Assembly (NCBI GenBank): GCA_964598885.1
Contig: CAZRES010000017.1
Location: forward strand, 1-38,666
Origin: SURF-33 sp964598885
GTDB lineage: Bacteria; Desulfobacterota; Desulfobacteria; Desulfobacterales; Desulfosalsimonadaceae
Direction of reading: 5' to 3'
Length of the DNA stretch: 38,666 bases
Shown here in pieces: positions 7,710-15,921 of this stretch (positions are counted from its first letter, which is position 1; each line of letters starts with the position of its first letter). A model generated the notes under the pieces. The model was given only the letters and a program-made list of their open reading frames with translations, had not been told where the DNA came from and did no database searches. The position numbers and the translations under genes are program-made.

Positions 7710-8981
7710 TTAAAGCCGTTGGATCAGGTAGATGTAGGCCGGCAACCGGCACTGGATTTTAAAATCAACGAACCGGGCCAGCATGTCCTGTTTGGAGCCG
7801 GAATCCTCCAAAGGCGAAAGGTAAAGCACGCCTTTGCCATGAACATGATCCAGCCGGTTGCGGGCAAGATCCAGAATGGAGGGGAAGTGGGTGTCCGGCA
7901 GGTGCTGGCCCCAGACGAAATTGGCGGTGACTTCTATTTTGCTGAATTGTCGGTTGACCGCCATCATTTTGTCAAAAGCGGCCTGAATTTTTTCCACGGT
8001 CAACGGTTTTTGCAGCATGGCCAGGGTGGCCGTGTCCCCGGTTTCCAGGCCGATATTGATATAAGTTTCGTACGGAAGACGGTTGACGGCTTCAAACAGT
8101 TCGTTGTCCGCCTTGAGCAGGGAATCCACGCTGCCGAATAAAAAAAGCCGGGGGGTTTTGATGCGGGAGCCGGCGATATCAAAAATCTCAAAGGCCTGCC
8201 GGGCGGTCCAGTCGATCAGGTCGGCGCCGGCGAAAAGGGCGTCGTGCTCCCCCAGGAAAACCGAATTATAATTAATGATATCCGGTCCGTAAAAATGTTT
8301 TAATTGGCGCATTTGCTCTATGATCTGGTCTTTGGTTCTAACCCGGTATCCCTTGCGGGTCTTTACCCGGCAGAACCCGCAGTGGTAAAGGCAGCCGTCG
8401 GCGATATTAACTGGAATCACATCATATTCCACGTGCCGGGCATCCGGCGGCAGCACCGTGACGAGTCCTCCGATGATCTCATGAAATTTTTCGGCCCGGT
8501 CGGCAAGGCGCATCGGTGTCATTTGCCGGATGCGATCCACAAAGCGGGCGGCGATATCCGGAAGGGCGGACGCATGGATGCCGGTCAGTTTTTCCCGCAG
8601 GCGCTCGTAGGCCGAAAATGCTTTTTTGACGGCGTCTCCCTTGAACTGGTCAATACCGTAAACCGCGTTGGTGGGGTAGGGAAGGCACGGCACATAATAT
8701 TCACCCGTGAAATCATAAGCCCCGGTATAACCGCCGGCGGAAAAATAGACCCAGTCGTTACCCGGGGTTCGCTTAAGCCATTCGGCCGCATCCAGCCATC
8801 CTTCCCCTCTGCCGTGTATGGTTTTGATCTCACCGTTTAGGTTAAACTGGAAGGTGTAGTTCCGGTTCCGTATTTCACCGTAGGCGCCGTACCGGAGGGG
8901 ATAGCTGATTTTCGTGTAGGCGTCGGCCCCTTTTTTTTGGGGAATAATAATGAGGTCATCGATCACCATCGGATCCGTCAT
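7710..8981 (-). CDS. Radical SAM protein paired with a U32 peptidase
   Basis: 423 residues. The radical SAM cluster motif is C197-x3-C201-x2-C204 (DGCLYHCGFCRV), unusually far from the N-terminus. The preceding 190 residues form a separate domain I do not recognise. Behind the motif the TIM-barrel part contains FLGEHDALFAGADLI and YINIGLETGD, similar to oxygen-independent coproporphyrinogen/Elp3-like proteins. The ATG overlaps the stop of the U32 gene by four bases (ATGA) and has AAGGAC upstream, so the two are translationally coupled. The coupling suggests a joint job, perhaps RNA or cofactor modification by analogy with U32 proteins such as RlhA/TrhP/UbiUV. The substrate is unknown. Confidence 0.85.
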   Translation of the reverse strand: MTDPMVIDDLIIIPQKKGADAYTKISYPLRYGAYGEIRNRNYTFQFNLNGEIKTIHGRGEGWLDAAEWLKRTPGNDWVYFSAGGYTGAYDFTGEYYVPCLPYPTNAVYGIDQFKGDAVKKAFSAYERLREKLTGIHASALPDIAARFVDRIRQMTPMRLADRAEKFHEIIGGLVTVLPPDARHVEYDVIPVNIADGCLYHCGFCRVKTRKGYRVRTKDQIIEQMRQLKHFYGPDIINYNSVFLGEHDALFAGADLIDWTARQAFEIFDIAGSRIKTPRLFLFGSVDSLLKADNELFEAVNRLPYETYINIGLETGDTATLAMLQKPLTVEKIQAAFDKMMAVNRQFSKIEVTANFVWGQHLPDTHFPSILDLARNRLDHVHGKGVLYLSPLEDSGSKQDMLARFVDFKIQCRLPAYIYLIQRL

Positions 8982-10282
8982 GGCTGTCCGTCCTTTTGAG
9001 CAGTCGGACAGGATCGACAGGATAAAACCCGAGCGCCTGAAGCGTTTTGATATACCGACGCCGGGATGCGGACGATATCTCCGGCCTGATACGCACCCGG
9101 CCGGCTGAGATAGATGTTCACGTTTTCAACGGCGGAAACAGCTGGAATTGAAAATCCGTCTGATGTGGTGATGCCGTTAACGCGAGCGACCAGGGCCGGG
9201 CCGGTTCGGGGCAGGATTTCGACGATATCGCCCGCAGCCAGACGATTTCTGATATGGATTCGGATTCGGTCGGCGTCAATGACGTCACGGATTGTACCGA
9301 TAAACCGGGGCGGTGTATGCGGCGTTTCATTAGTGGGATTGGTTTCGGCCGGGGCATGATCCTTGAAATAAAAACCGGTGCCGCATCCCCGTTGATCCAG
9401 GGCGGCAAGTTCCGTGCGCCAGTAATCGCGAATGTTGTATTCTTCCGGGGTTTCCAGCCATGCGTCGATGGCTTCCCGATAAACCTTCACTGCGGCGGCC
9501 AGGTAAACCATGCCCTTGAGTCGGCCTTCTATTTTTAAAGAGGTGATGCCGGCATTGATCATATCCGGGACATAATCGATCATACACAGGTCTTTTGCGT
9601 TAAACACATAGGTGCCGCGCTCATCTTCGGCAACGGGCATGTAGCGACCGGGCCGAAGTTCTTCCATCAGGAAATAACGCCACCGGCAGGATTGGGCGCA
9701 ATAGCCCCGGTTGGCGTCTCGTCCGGTCAAGGCGCTGCTAAGCAGGCAGCGACCGGAATAGGCTACGCACATGGCGCCATGCACAAAGGCCTCTATTTCA
9801 ACAGATACGGCGTCAGAGATTTCCCGGATTTCAGAAAGGGTCAGTTCCCGGCCTGCGTTAATGCGCCGGACGCCCTGGGATTGCCAGAAAAGGGCGGCTT
9901 GTCGGCTGGTGGTATTGGCCTGGGTGCTTACATGAATGGGAATATGACCGATAATGCGGCGTGCCATCGCGAGGATGCCGGGATCCGCGATGATGATTGC
10001 ATCCGCTCCGATTGCGCCGATGGCGCCGAGATATTGGCGTATCGCATCTTCTTCGTGGTTGCGGGGATAAATATTGCAGGCCACGTAAGCTTTAACCCCG
10101 TGCGCATGGGCAAAATGGACGGCATCGGCCAAGGCGTCCATATCAAAATTACCGGAATAACTCCGCAGGCTGAACTGTCTTCCGGCCAGATAAACCGCGT
10201 CTGCTCCATAATGAACGGCGGTTTCCAGTTTTTCACGGTTGCCCGCCGGCGCCAGTAACTCTATTGTCGGTTTTACGTTCAT
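8978..10282 (-). CDS. U32-family peptidase-like protein
   Basis: 434 residues from the ATG at 10280-10282; a TTG four codons earlier (10292-10294) is possible but no strong ribosome site supports either. The N-terminus IELLAPAGNREKLETAVHYGADAVYLAG and the U32 signature EAFVHGAMCVAYSGRCLLSS...RDANRGYCAQSCRW (residues about 160-200, with four Cys) are diagnostic. Members include RlhA, TrhP and UbiU/UbiV. Several bind a [4Fe-4S] cluster and act in RNA hydroxylation or ubiquinone hydroxylation rather than proteolysis. The C-terminal part has a beta-rich segment (IHIRNRLAAGDIVEILPR) as in the RNA-linked branch. It is coupled to a radical SAM gene. Confidence 0.9.
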   Translation of the reverse strand: MNVKPTIELLAPAGNREKLETAVHYGADAVYLAGRQFSLRSYSGNFDMDALADAVHFAHAHGVKAYVACNIYPRNHEEDAIRQYLGAIGAIGADAIIIADPGILAMARRIIGHIPIHVSTQANTTSRQAALFWQSQGVRRINAGRELTLSEIREISDAVSVEIEAFVHGAMCVAYSGRCLLSSALTGRDANRGYCAQSCRWRYFLMEELRPGRYMPVAEDERGTYVFNAKDLCMIDYVPDMINAGITSLKIEGRLKGMVYLAAAVKVYREAIDAWLETPEEYNIRDYWRTELAALDQRGCGTGFYFKDHAPAETNPTNETPHTPPRFIGTIRDVIDADRIRIHIRNRLAAGDIVEILPRTGPALVARVNGITTSDGFSIPAVSAVENVNIYLSRPGAYQAGDIVRIPASVYQNASGARVLSCRSCPTAQKDGQP

Positions 10283-10605
10283 CGGGCAAGTCAACCCGTC
10301 GTCTCTGATGTGAAAGGTGAAGTCGGACTGGAGATACGTAAAAAATTGAAAAAACCTTAAGCCGGTTCTTTTGAAAAATCAAGAAAACAGCCGCGACCGG
10401 GGGGGGAGGGAGGCAAAACAGAGCCGTGTGGTGTGTCGTCAGTAAGCGTTCGTCGGTAATAAACAAGGAGGGTCGACATTCAACGGTGACGATGAATGCC
10501 GACCCCGGATATATGTAAAGACGGTTCGGGTTCCCCCGTCGTCGGTGCTATGTCCAATTCTTTTTCAGGCTGTTACGGCTCGATTATCCCAGCGATGATT
10601 GATGT
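10283..10605. other. Intergenic region with a long inverted repeat
   Basis: 323-base gap. It contains a G-run (about 10400) and an inverted repeat (10470-10505, listed separately). I see no protein-coding gene here. Confidence 0.6.
10470..10505 (-). terminator. Putative hairpin terminator behind the AT-hook gene
   Basis: Arms GGGTCGACATTCA and TGAATGCCGACCC (13 bp, one mismatch) around a 10-nt loop. On the minus strand the hairpin is followed by a T-rich but broken tail (CCTTGTTTATTA). It lies about 100 nt after the stop of the AT-hook gene. It could also be an operator; the tail is weak for a terminator. Confidence 0.4.
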
Positions 10606-11148
10606 TCAGCCCGTAAGACCTCTGAATTGAACGGTCAGATGAACATTGACGTTCAGACCACCCTGGGCGGAAAGTTCCCTGACAAGCGTTGCCAGCAGGC
10701 TGGCCAGGTTGGCATCAGCCATGACCACATTGTCGGATTTAGCCGCTGTTCGCGGAGGACGGCCGGGACCTCTACCAATGGTGGGGGTTTTTGCGGCCCG
10801 GACGTATTTTTTCAGTGTTGGTACTTTTTTCAGGGCGTCATCCAGGGTAAAGCGACCCTGCCCCGTTTTTCGGGTCAGATCATAAATTTCCTCAGGAGCC
10901 AGGGCGAGAATTTCTTTAACCAGACTGTATTCAAACCCCCGGTCTGTTTTTTTCTTTTTGACAAAATATCCCAGGTCACATTTTTCACTGTTGCTCAGTT
11001 TAGCGATAATGCTGGCTACGTCCTGGATTTTGATTTCCTTGCCCGATGCTTCCGAGACCATGCGGGTGATATCGGGCGACCGCTGGGGTTGGCCGCTAAG
11101 CAAGGTGTCGATAATATACTCGCTGTTGGTTTTTTTGTCTCTGGCCAT
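10606..11148 (-). CDS. Putative DNA-binding protein with winged-helix-like N-terminus and AT-hook
   Basis: 180 residues with GAGG 5 nt before the ATG. Residues about 5-80 look like a winged-helix domain (NSEYIIDTLL...SPDITRMVSEASGKEIKIQDVASIIAKLS...GYFVKKKKTDRGFEYSLV). Residues 125-133, GRGPGRPPR, are a textbook AT-hook (core GRP). The C-terminus (residues 143-180) is a short helix plus a beta strand NVNVHLTVQF, perhaps for oligomerisation. It stands alone between the U32 pair and the dehydratase cluster. Candidate roles are nucleoid-associated protein or regulator. No known family is recognised. Confidence 0.7.
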   Translation of the reverse strand: MARDKKTNSEYIIDTLLSGQPQRSPDITRMVSEASGKEIKIQDVASIIAKLSNSEKCDLGYFVKKKKTDRGFEYSLVKEILALAPEEIYDLTRKTGQGRFTLDDALKKVPTLKKYVRAAKTPTIGRGPGRPPRTAAKSDNVVMADANLASLLATLVRELSAQGGLNVNVHLTVQFRGLTG

Positions 11149-11300
11149 GTCAACCTCATAATAGTTTTTGAAAGTTAGTGATTCATATCGTGCGATTTAA
11201 AATGGAACTCGTAAATATTTCGCACATAGCATCTTTAGATCATTTTAATGCTTGATTCTAATATTTAGCACTTTAATTCATTTTGTCAAGCAGTTATTTA

Positions 11301-11326
11301 TTTTTGTCAGATTTTCCCGACAAAAA
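11301..11326. repeat. Inverted repeat TTTTTGTC / GACAAAAA
   Basis: 8-bp arms separated by 10 bases, about 150 bp upstream of the AT-hook gene start. It could be a binding site for that protein (AT-rich) or another regulator. Confidence 0.4.
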
Positions 11327-11494
11327 ATTTAAAAACGTCCTTACAGTAAAAGCAATCCTTTTGTTGGTCCGAGGGGAAAATAGATGAGTTGAAATGATAG
11401 TTAGTTTACAAAAACTCATAATTCCGGAGCAGACCCTTATCTTTGGCCTCATGCATCGATTTTTAGAGCTCCGGCCAAAGACATTGCGAAAAAC

Positions 11495-11506
11495 GAACGA
11501 TCGTTC
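11495..11506. promoter_or_regulatory. Palindrome GAACGATCGTTC, TetR-like operator
   Basis: Perfect 12-bp palindrome ending 9 bp upstream of a TTGACA box. The shape resembles sites of TetR-family regulators of acyl-CoA metabolism; no such regulator is encoded in the window. It is too weak in GC for a terminator despite the following T-run. Confidence 0.45.
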
Positions 11507-11515
11507 TTTTTTTTA

Positions 11516-11544
11516 TTGACACCCCCCTGCAAACCGGGTTAACT
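11516..11544 (+). promoter_or_regulatory. Candidate promoter of the dehydratase operon
   Basis: TTGACA (11516-11521), a 17-bp spacer and TTAACT (11539-11544). The -35 is perfect and the -10 is poor. It lies about 110 bp upstream of the first gene. Confidence 0.45.
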
Positions 11545-11652
11545 CCAACTGGAAAATTAAAATAATCAATATAGCGGATAACGGATGACCGAAGGATCCG
11601 TTATCCAACCCATCCGAAGGTATTTTAAGCGAAAATCATGTTGAGGCCGCCC

Positions 11653-12774
11653 ATGCAGCTAGTGAAAAAATTCATCCAGATTGCCGACAATCCATACGCA
11701 TACGCGGAAAAGATCAAAAATGACGGGCGAGGTCCCGTTATCGGCTATTTCTGTTCGTATGCACCGGAGGAAATCATCTGCGCCGCCGGAGCGGTCCCGT
11801 TTCGCCTGTTCGGGACCCGGGGCGATATTAGTCTCGCCGACGGTCATCTCCAGAGCTATTGCTGTTCACTGGCCCGAGGCGGGCTTGAGGACGCCTTAAA
11901 CGGCAGCCTGTCGTTTCTCGACGGCACCGTATTCCCGCACACCTGCGATTCCATCCAGCGGCTTTCCGACATCTGGCGATTAAACGCCGGTTTTTCCTTT
12001 CACGCCGATATTGTCCTTCCGGTGAAACTGGATGCGTCCAGCGCCCGGACTTACATGGAAGCGGTTCTGCGCGATTTTCGGGATGAACTGGCAAGCGCCC
12101 TCAACACGCCTATCACGGATGATGACCTGGCCGGAGCCGTTGCCGTCGTCAATCAGATCCGGAAGCATCTGGGGGAGCTTTACACGGCCCGGAGCCGCGC
12201 GCCCGGCCTGATTTCCGCCGGGGATCTCTATAAGGTGACCAAAGCCGCCATGGTCATGGAGCGGAAGGAAGCGGCAGAGGAACTGACCGCTCTGACCGCA
12301 GCCCTGTTGCCCGGCGAAAAGCCATCCGCCGGCGATCGCCGCAAGCGCATCATTCTTTCCGGCGGCATCTGCAATCATCCGGACATTTATTCATTAATGG
12401 AGGCCGCAGGCGCCGAGGTGGTCTGGGATGATTTGTGCACCGGCACCCGGTACGTTGAAGGCATGATCAACGAGACCGGTGATCCCATTTCCGCCATTAC
12501 CGAGCGTTATATGGAGCGTATGGTCTGCCCGGCCAAGCATTCCGACAACACGGCCCGGGGCCGGAACCTGGTGGAACTGGTCCGGGATCACAATGCCGAC
12601 GGGGTGGTTTTTCTGTTTTTGAAATTCTGCGATCCCCATGCCTTTGATTATCCGTACCTCAAGCATTTTCTGGATGAAGCGGGAATTCCGAACATGGTGC
12701 TGGAGATGGAAGAGCGCCTGCCGCCCGAGGGGCAGATGGGAACGCGGATCGAATCCTTTGTGGAAATGATATAG
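11653..12774 (+). CDS. 2-hydroxyacyl-CoA dehydratase / benzoyl-CoA reductase-type subunit (HgdB/BcrC-like)
   Basis: 373 residues from the ATG at 11653, which has GAGG six bases upstream; an ATG at 11638 would add five residues. The family pattern is clear: PVIGYFCSYAPEEIICAAGAVPFRL at the N-terminus, FPHTCDSIQRL (C98), LSGGICNHPDIYSLMEAAGAEVVWDDLCTGTRY and VFLFLKFCDPHAFDYP near the end. The three Cys (C98, DDLC, LKFC) are the usual [4Fe-4S] ligands. Enzymes of this family reduce or dehydrate CoA thioesters by radical chemistry after ATP-driven electron injection. The length is that of HgdB or BcrC. It is the first of six same-strand genes. Which substrate (2-hydroxyacyl-CoA or an aromatic acyl-CoA) is not shown by the sequence. 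Confidence 0.9.
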   Translation: MQLVKKFIQIADNPYAYAEKIKNDGRGPVIGYFCSYAPEEIICAAGAVPFRLFGTRGDISLADGHLQSYCCSLARGGLEDALNGSLSFLDGTVFPHTCDSIQRLSDIWRLNAGFSFHADIVLPVKLDASSARTYMEAVLRDFRDELASALNTPITDDDLAGAVAVVNQIRKHLGELYTARSRAPGLISAGDLYKVTKAAMVMERKEAAEELTALTAALLPGEKPSAGDRRKRIILSGGICNHPDIYSLMEAAGAEVVWDDLCTGTRYVEGMINETGDPISAITERYMERMVCPAKHSDNTARGRNLVELVRDHNADGVVFLFLKFCDPHAFDYPYLKHFLDEAGIPNMVLEMEERLPPEGQMGTRIESFVEMI

Positions 12775-12799
12775 TGATTTGGTAAAAGACGGAGGCATC

Positions 12800-14035
12800 A
12801 TGAACGAGCAGAATATCGCGGATCTGGAAAAGGAAAAGCGCAAAATAAAATCCGTGGCCAGAATGAAGGAGATCATGACCACGTATTATATCGAGGCTAA
12901 GACAGCCGCCGAGGCCGGCAAGAAAGTCGCCTGGATCACCTCGGGCGGGCCGGTGGAGTTTCTCATTGCCATGGATGTGATCCCGGTGTATCCGGAAAAT
13001 CACGGGGCCATGATCGGGGCTTCCAAGATGGGGGTGGACCTGTGCGAAAAGGCCGAAGAAATGGGCTATTCCCGGGACCTGTGTTCCTATGCCCGGGCCG
13101 ATATCGCCGCGGCCCCTATTAACGGCGGCCCCATCGGCGGTCTGCCCCGGCCCGATTTTCTGGTCTGCTGCAACAATATCTGCGGCACAGTGCTGAAATG
13201 GTATGAGGTGGCGGCGCGCTATTACGACGTCCCCCTGTTTATTCTGGATACGCCCTTTATCCACAAGGAATTTTCGCCCGCGGCCAAAAAATACGTGATC
13301 GATCAGACCTATGAATATATCGCTTTCCTGGAAGCACAGACCGGCAAAAAAATGGATTACGACAAGATGAACGAGGTTGCCGGGCTGGCCGTGGAAGGTC
13401 TGCGGCTCTGGCAGGCGGTGCTGGATACTGCGGCCCACAAGCCCGCTCCCATGACCGCTTTTGACGCGTTTTTCCACCTGGCGCTTATCGTGACCCTGCG
13501 GGGCACCCAGACCACCGTGGATTATTACCGCCAATTGCTGGCGGAAATGGAGCAGCGCATCAAAGACGGCATCGCCATGGTGCCCAACGAGAAATACCGC
13601 CTTCTCTGGGACAACCTGCCGGTCTGGTACCGCACCAAGTGGCTGTCGGAAAAATTCGCCTCCCACGACGCCTGCCTGGTGGGCGACACCTACACGTCGG
13701 CCTGGAGCGGGGTCATGGATTTGATCGACCCGAACAATTTCATCGAGTCCGGGGCCGTGGCCTATTCCAGCGTCTACATCAACGTGTCGCTGGACAAGAT
13801 GTTTAACACCCTGGCGGCCCTGATTAAAAAATACGACGTGGATGGCCTGGTCATGCATTCCAACCGAAGCTGCAAACCGTATTCCTTCGGCCAGTATGAT
13901 CTGCAGAAAATGGTTATGGAAAGACTCGGCATTCCCACCCTGATGATCGAAGCCGACATGGTGGATGCCCGAAGTTTTTCGGAAAGCCAGATTGAAACCC
14001 GCATTGATGCGTTCATGGAAAAACTGAAATCCTGA
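12800..14035 (+). CDS. 2-hydroxyacyl-CoA dehydratase / benzoyl-CoA reductase-type subunit (BcrB/BadE-like)
   Basis: 411 residues; the ATG at 12800 follows GGAGG, while a TTG at 12779 has no support. Typical motifs are KKVAWITSGGPVEFLIAMDVIPVYPE, DLCSYARADIAAA, PDFLVCCNNICGTVLKWYE, YRLLWDNLPVWY and MHSNRSCKPYSFGQYDL. Cysteines at SYARAD-, CCNNIC and NRSC positions fit an Fe-S cluster and active site. It is a partner of the preceding subunit (25-nt gap), forming the heterodimeric catalytic component. It resembles BcrB/BadE in length and motifs, but a class I benzoyl-CoA reductase would need two different ATPase subunits, and only one is present here. Confidence 0.9.
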   Translation: MNEQNIADLEKEKRKIKSVARMKEIMTTYYIEAKTAAEAGKKVAWITSGGPVEFLIAMDVIPVYPENHGAMIGASKMGVDLCEKAEEMGYSRDLCSYARADIAAAPINGGPIGGLPRPDFLVCCNNICGTVLKWYEVAARYYDVPLFILDTPFIHKEFSPAAKKYVIDQTYEYIAFLEAQTGKKMDYDKMNEVAGLAVEGLRLWQAVLDTAAHKPAPMTAFDAFFHLALIVTLRGTQTTVDYYRQLLAEMEQRIKDGIAMVPNEKYRLLWDNLPVWYRTKWLSEKFASHDACLVGDTYTSAWSGVMDLIDPNNFIESGAVAYSSVYINVSLDKMFNTLAALIKKYDVDGLVMHSNRSCKPYSFGQYDLQKMVMERLGIPTLMIEADMVDARSFSESQIETRIDAFMEKLKS

Positions 14036-14049
14036 TAAGGAAAAAATAG

Positions 14050-14817
14050 ATGATTACCGCCGGGATCGATATCGGCTCCATCACCGCCAAGGCCGCCGTG
14101 TTAAACGACGACAAAATCCTCGGAACCCGGGTCCTGTTCACGGGATATAACGCGAAACAGGCCGGCCGCACGGTACTCGACGAGATGATTGCCGACATTG
14201 ACATGTCAATGGACGCCATTGACGCTGTGGTGTCAACGGGTTACGGCAGAAACAGCGTGGATTTCGCCGACAAAGCCATTACAGAGATCTCCTGCCACGG
14301 CGCGGGCGCTCACTTCATCGATCCGGAAATCCGGTTCATCGTGGATGTGGGGGGTCAGGACAGCAAGGTGATCCGCATCGACGAGACGGGCCGTGTTCTT
14401 GATTTTGCCATGAACGACAAGTGCGCGGCCGGCACCGGACGGTTCCTGGAGGTCATGGCCCGGGCACTGGAAGTGGATCTTGACGCCTTCGGGCCGCTCA
14501 GCCTCCAGGCGGATAAGCCGTCGAAAATCAGCAGCATCTGCACGGTGTTTGCCGAATCCGAGGTGATCTCGCTGATTGCCAAGGGCGAGACCCGGGAAAA
14601 CATCATCGCCGGCATCCATGATGCGGCCGCCTCGCGGATTTCCGCCATGGCCCGGCGCGTTGGTATCGTGGAGCCCGTGATGATGACCGGTGGTGTGGCC
14701 AAGAACATCGGCGCGGTCCGTGCCCTGGAAACCCGTCTGGAAACCCACGTCCGGGTGTCGTCGTATGCCCAGGTCAACGGCGCCATCGGCGCGGCCATCC
14801 TGGCCCGGAAATTGTAA
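14050..14817 (+). CDS. ATP-dependent activator (archerase) of the dehydratase, HgdC/BadG family
   Basis: 255 residues. ASKHA ATPase motifs are AGIDIGSITAKAAVLND (phosphate 1), VDVGGQDSKVIR (phosphate 2) and MMTGGVAKNIG (adenosine). C125 in DKCAAGTGRF and C164 in SSICTVFAESE are the two ligands per monomer of the shared [4Fe-4S] cluster in the homodimer. It hydrolyses ATP to push one low-potential electron into the catalytic component. A single activator gene points to a homodimer as in HgdC, not the heterodimer of BcrAD. It starts 14 nt behind the beta-type subunit. Confidence 0.94.
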   Translation: MITAGIDIGSITAKAAVLNDDKILGTRVLFTGYNAKQAGRTVLDEMIADIDMSMDAIDAVVSTGYGRNSVDFADKAITEISCHGAGAHFIDPEIRFIVDVGGQDSKVIRIDETGRVLDFAMNDKCAAGTGRFLEVMARALEVDLDAFGPLSLQADKPSKISSICTVFAESEVISLIAKGETRENIIAGIHDAAASRISAMARRVGIVEPVMMTGGVAKNIGAVRALETRLETHVRVSSYAQVNGAIGAAILARKL

Positions 14818-14894
14818 AACCATGATTTATTATTGGCCGATTTGTTCCCTATCGGTCCATTAAAATACATTTCTGTTTCCCGAGGGAGGAAAAC

Positions 14895-15917
14895 GTGGCT
14901 GCCATCAAATTCGATCCGGAGGTCTGCGCCCGCTGCCAAACCGTCGACTGCCTCATGCAATGCCAATACCTGTTTTTTAAAGACGTGGAAGAGGCCAAGG
15001 GCGAAAAGTTCAAGATCAACAGCGGCCAAGACAGCCGGGTCCTGCATGAATGCCTCACCTGTTATGCCTGCCAGGAATACTGTCCGTCCGGCAACAATCC
15101 CTTTTACCTGCTGGTGGAACGTCAGGAGGAGCTGGGCATCCTGCCGGCCCCGCGGCCGATCATCGCCGAACAGCTTAAAATGATGGGATTCAAGGGCCGC
15201 CTGACCAAGGCGGAAGTGGGTCGGCCGGTGGTGGACATGTGCGCCTTTCCCATGCTGACCGGCTGCATCCGGGGAAGTTTGTTTGAAGGAGCTTCGGTGA
15301 TTTCAGGAAACGATCTGTTCTGCAATATCATGTGGCTTCATTTTGCCAAAAATTCCGCCATCCGGGACCGGGTGCCACGGGTCATCGACAATCTCATGCA
15401 CTTTTATCTCCGTGATTCGGGCATTGACCAACTGATTTGTTTTCACGATGAATGTTTCGGCACTTTTACCAGTATCGCCGATGCCTACGACATCACCGTA
15501 CCGTTTACGCCGGTTCATCTGTTTGATTACATTGACCGGCGCCTGGACGACCTTTCCGGCCAAATTAAGCCCATCAACGCGAAAATCGCCTATCAGCGGC
15601 CCTGTTCCAATCGGCTCTGCCCGGAAACCGACGCGGTTTTAGACCGGATTTTCGAAAAAATCGGGGCCGACCGGGCACCCCGGAAATACGACCGGCAGAA
15701 CGCGCTTTGTTGCGGGGGCGTGCCCCGGGCCCAGCAGAAAGATGAGCTGGCCGACGACCTGGTGGAGAAAAATATCGAGGATATGGTGGCCGTAGGCGCG
15801 CAATATTGTGTGTTCAACTGCCCGTTCTGCATGGCGACGTTGGGACAGGAAGTTGCCGAGCGCGGGATCATGCCCATTCTGGTAAGCGACCTGGTCCAGG
15901 TCGCCCTGGGGGAGTAG
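14895..15917 (+). CDS. Heterodisulfide reductase-like Fe-S protein with CCG domain
   Basis: 340 residues with a GTG start behind GAGGGAGGA. Two [4Fe-4S] sites lie at the N-terminus: C11/C14/C19/C23 (the first is irregular, CxxCx4Cx3C) and C53/C56/C59/C63 (CLTCYACQEYCP). The C-terminal half has one canonical CCG motif, C-x34-CC-x35-CxxC (from RPCSNRLCP through ALCCGG to NCPFCMATLG), which binds a non-cubane [4Fe-4S] cluster in HdrB. The first CCG repeat is degenerate (HDECFGTF). It probably moves electrons between the GlcD/F-like flavoprotein and ferredoxin or the dehydratase activator. It is the fourth gene of the operon and is followed after 4 nt by the flavoprotein gene. Confidence 0.87.
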   Translation: MAAIKFDPEVCARCQTVDCLMQCQYLFFKDVEEAKGEKFKINSGQDSRVLHECLTCYACQEYCPSGNNPFYLLVERQEELGILPAPRPIIAEQLKMMGFKGRLTKAEVGRPVVDMCAFPMLTGCIRGSLFEGASVISGNDLFCNIMWLHFAKNSAIRDRVPRVIDNLMHFYLRDSGIDQLICFHDECFGTFTSIADAYDITVPFTPVHLFDYIDRRLDDLSGQIKPINAKIAYQRPCSNRLCPETDAVLDRIFEKIGADRAPRKYDRQNALCCGGVPRAQQKDELADDLVEKNIEDMVAVGAQYCVFNCPFCMATLGQEVAERGIMPILVSDLVQVALGE

Positions 15918-15921
15918 CCGT

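Larger units (their letters stand above)
11149..11652. other. Long divergent intergenic region with regulatory signals
   Basis: About 500 AT-rich bases between the AT-hook gene and the dehydratase operon. It holds an inverted repeat (11301-11326), a 12-bp palindrome (11495-11506) and a promoter-like pair (11516-11544). No credible small gene was seen. Confidence 0.6.

Noticed and set aside
11653..14817. Assignment as class I benzoyl-CoA reductase (bcrABCD)
   Set aside because: Only one ATPase/activator gene is present, whereas class I enzymes have two different ATPase subunits; substrate left open.
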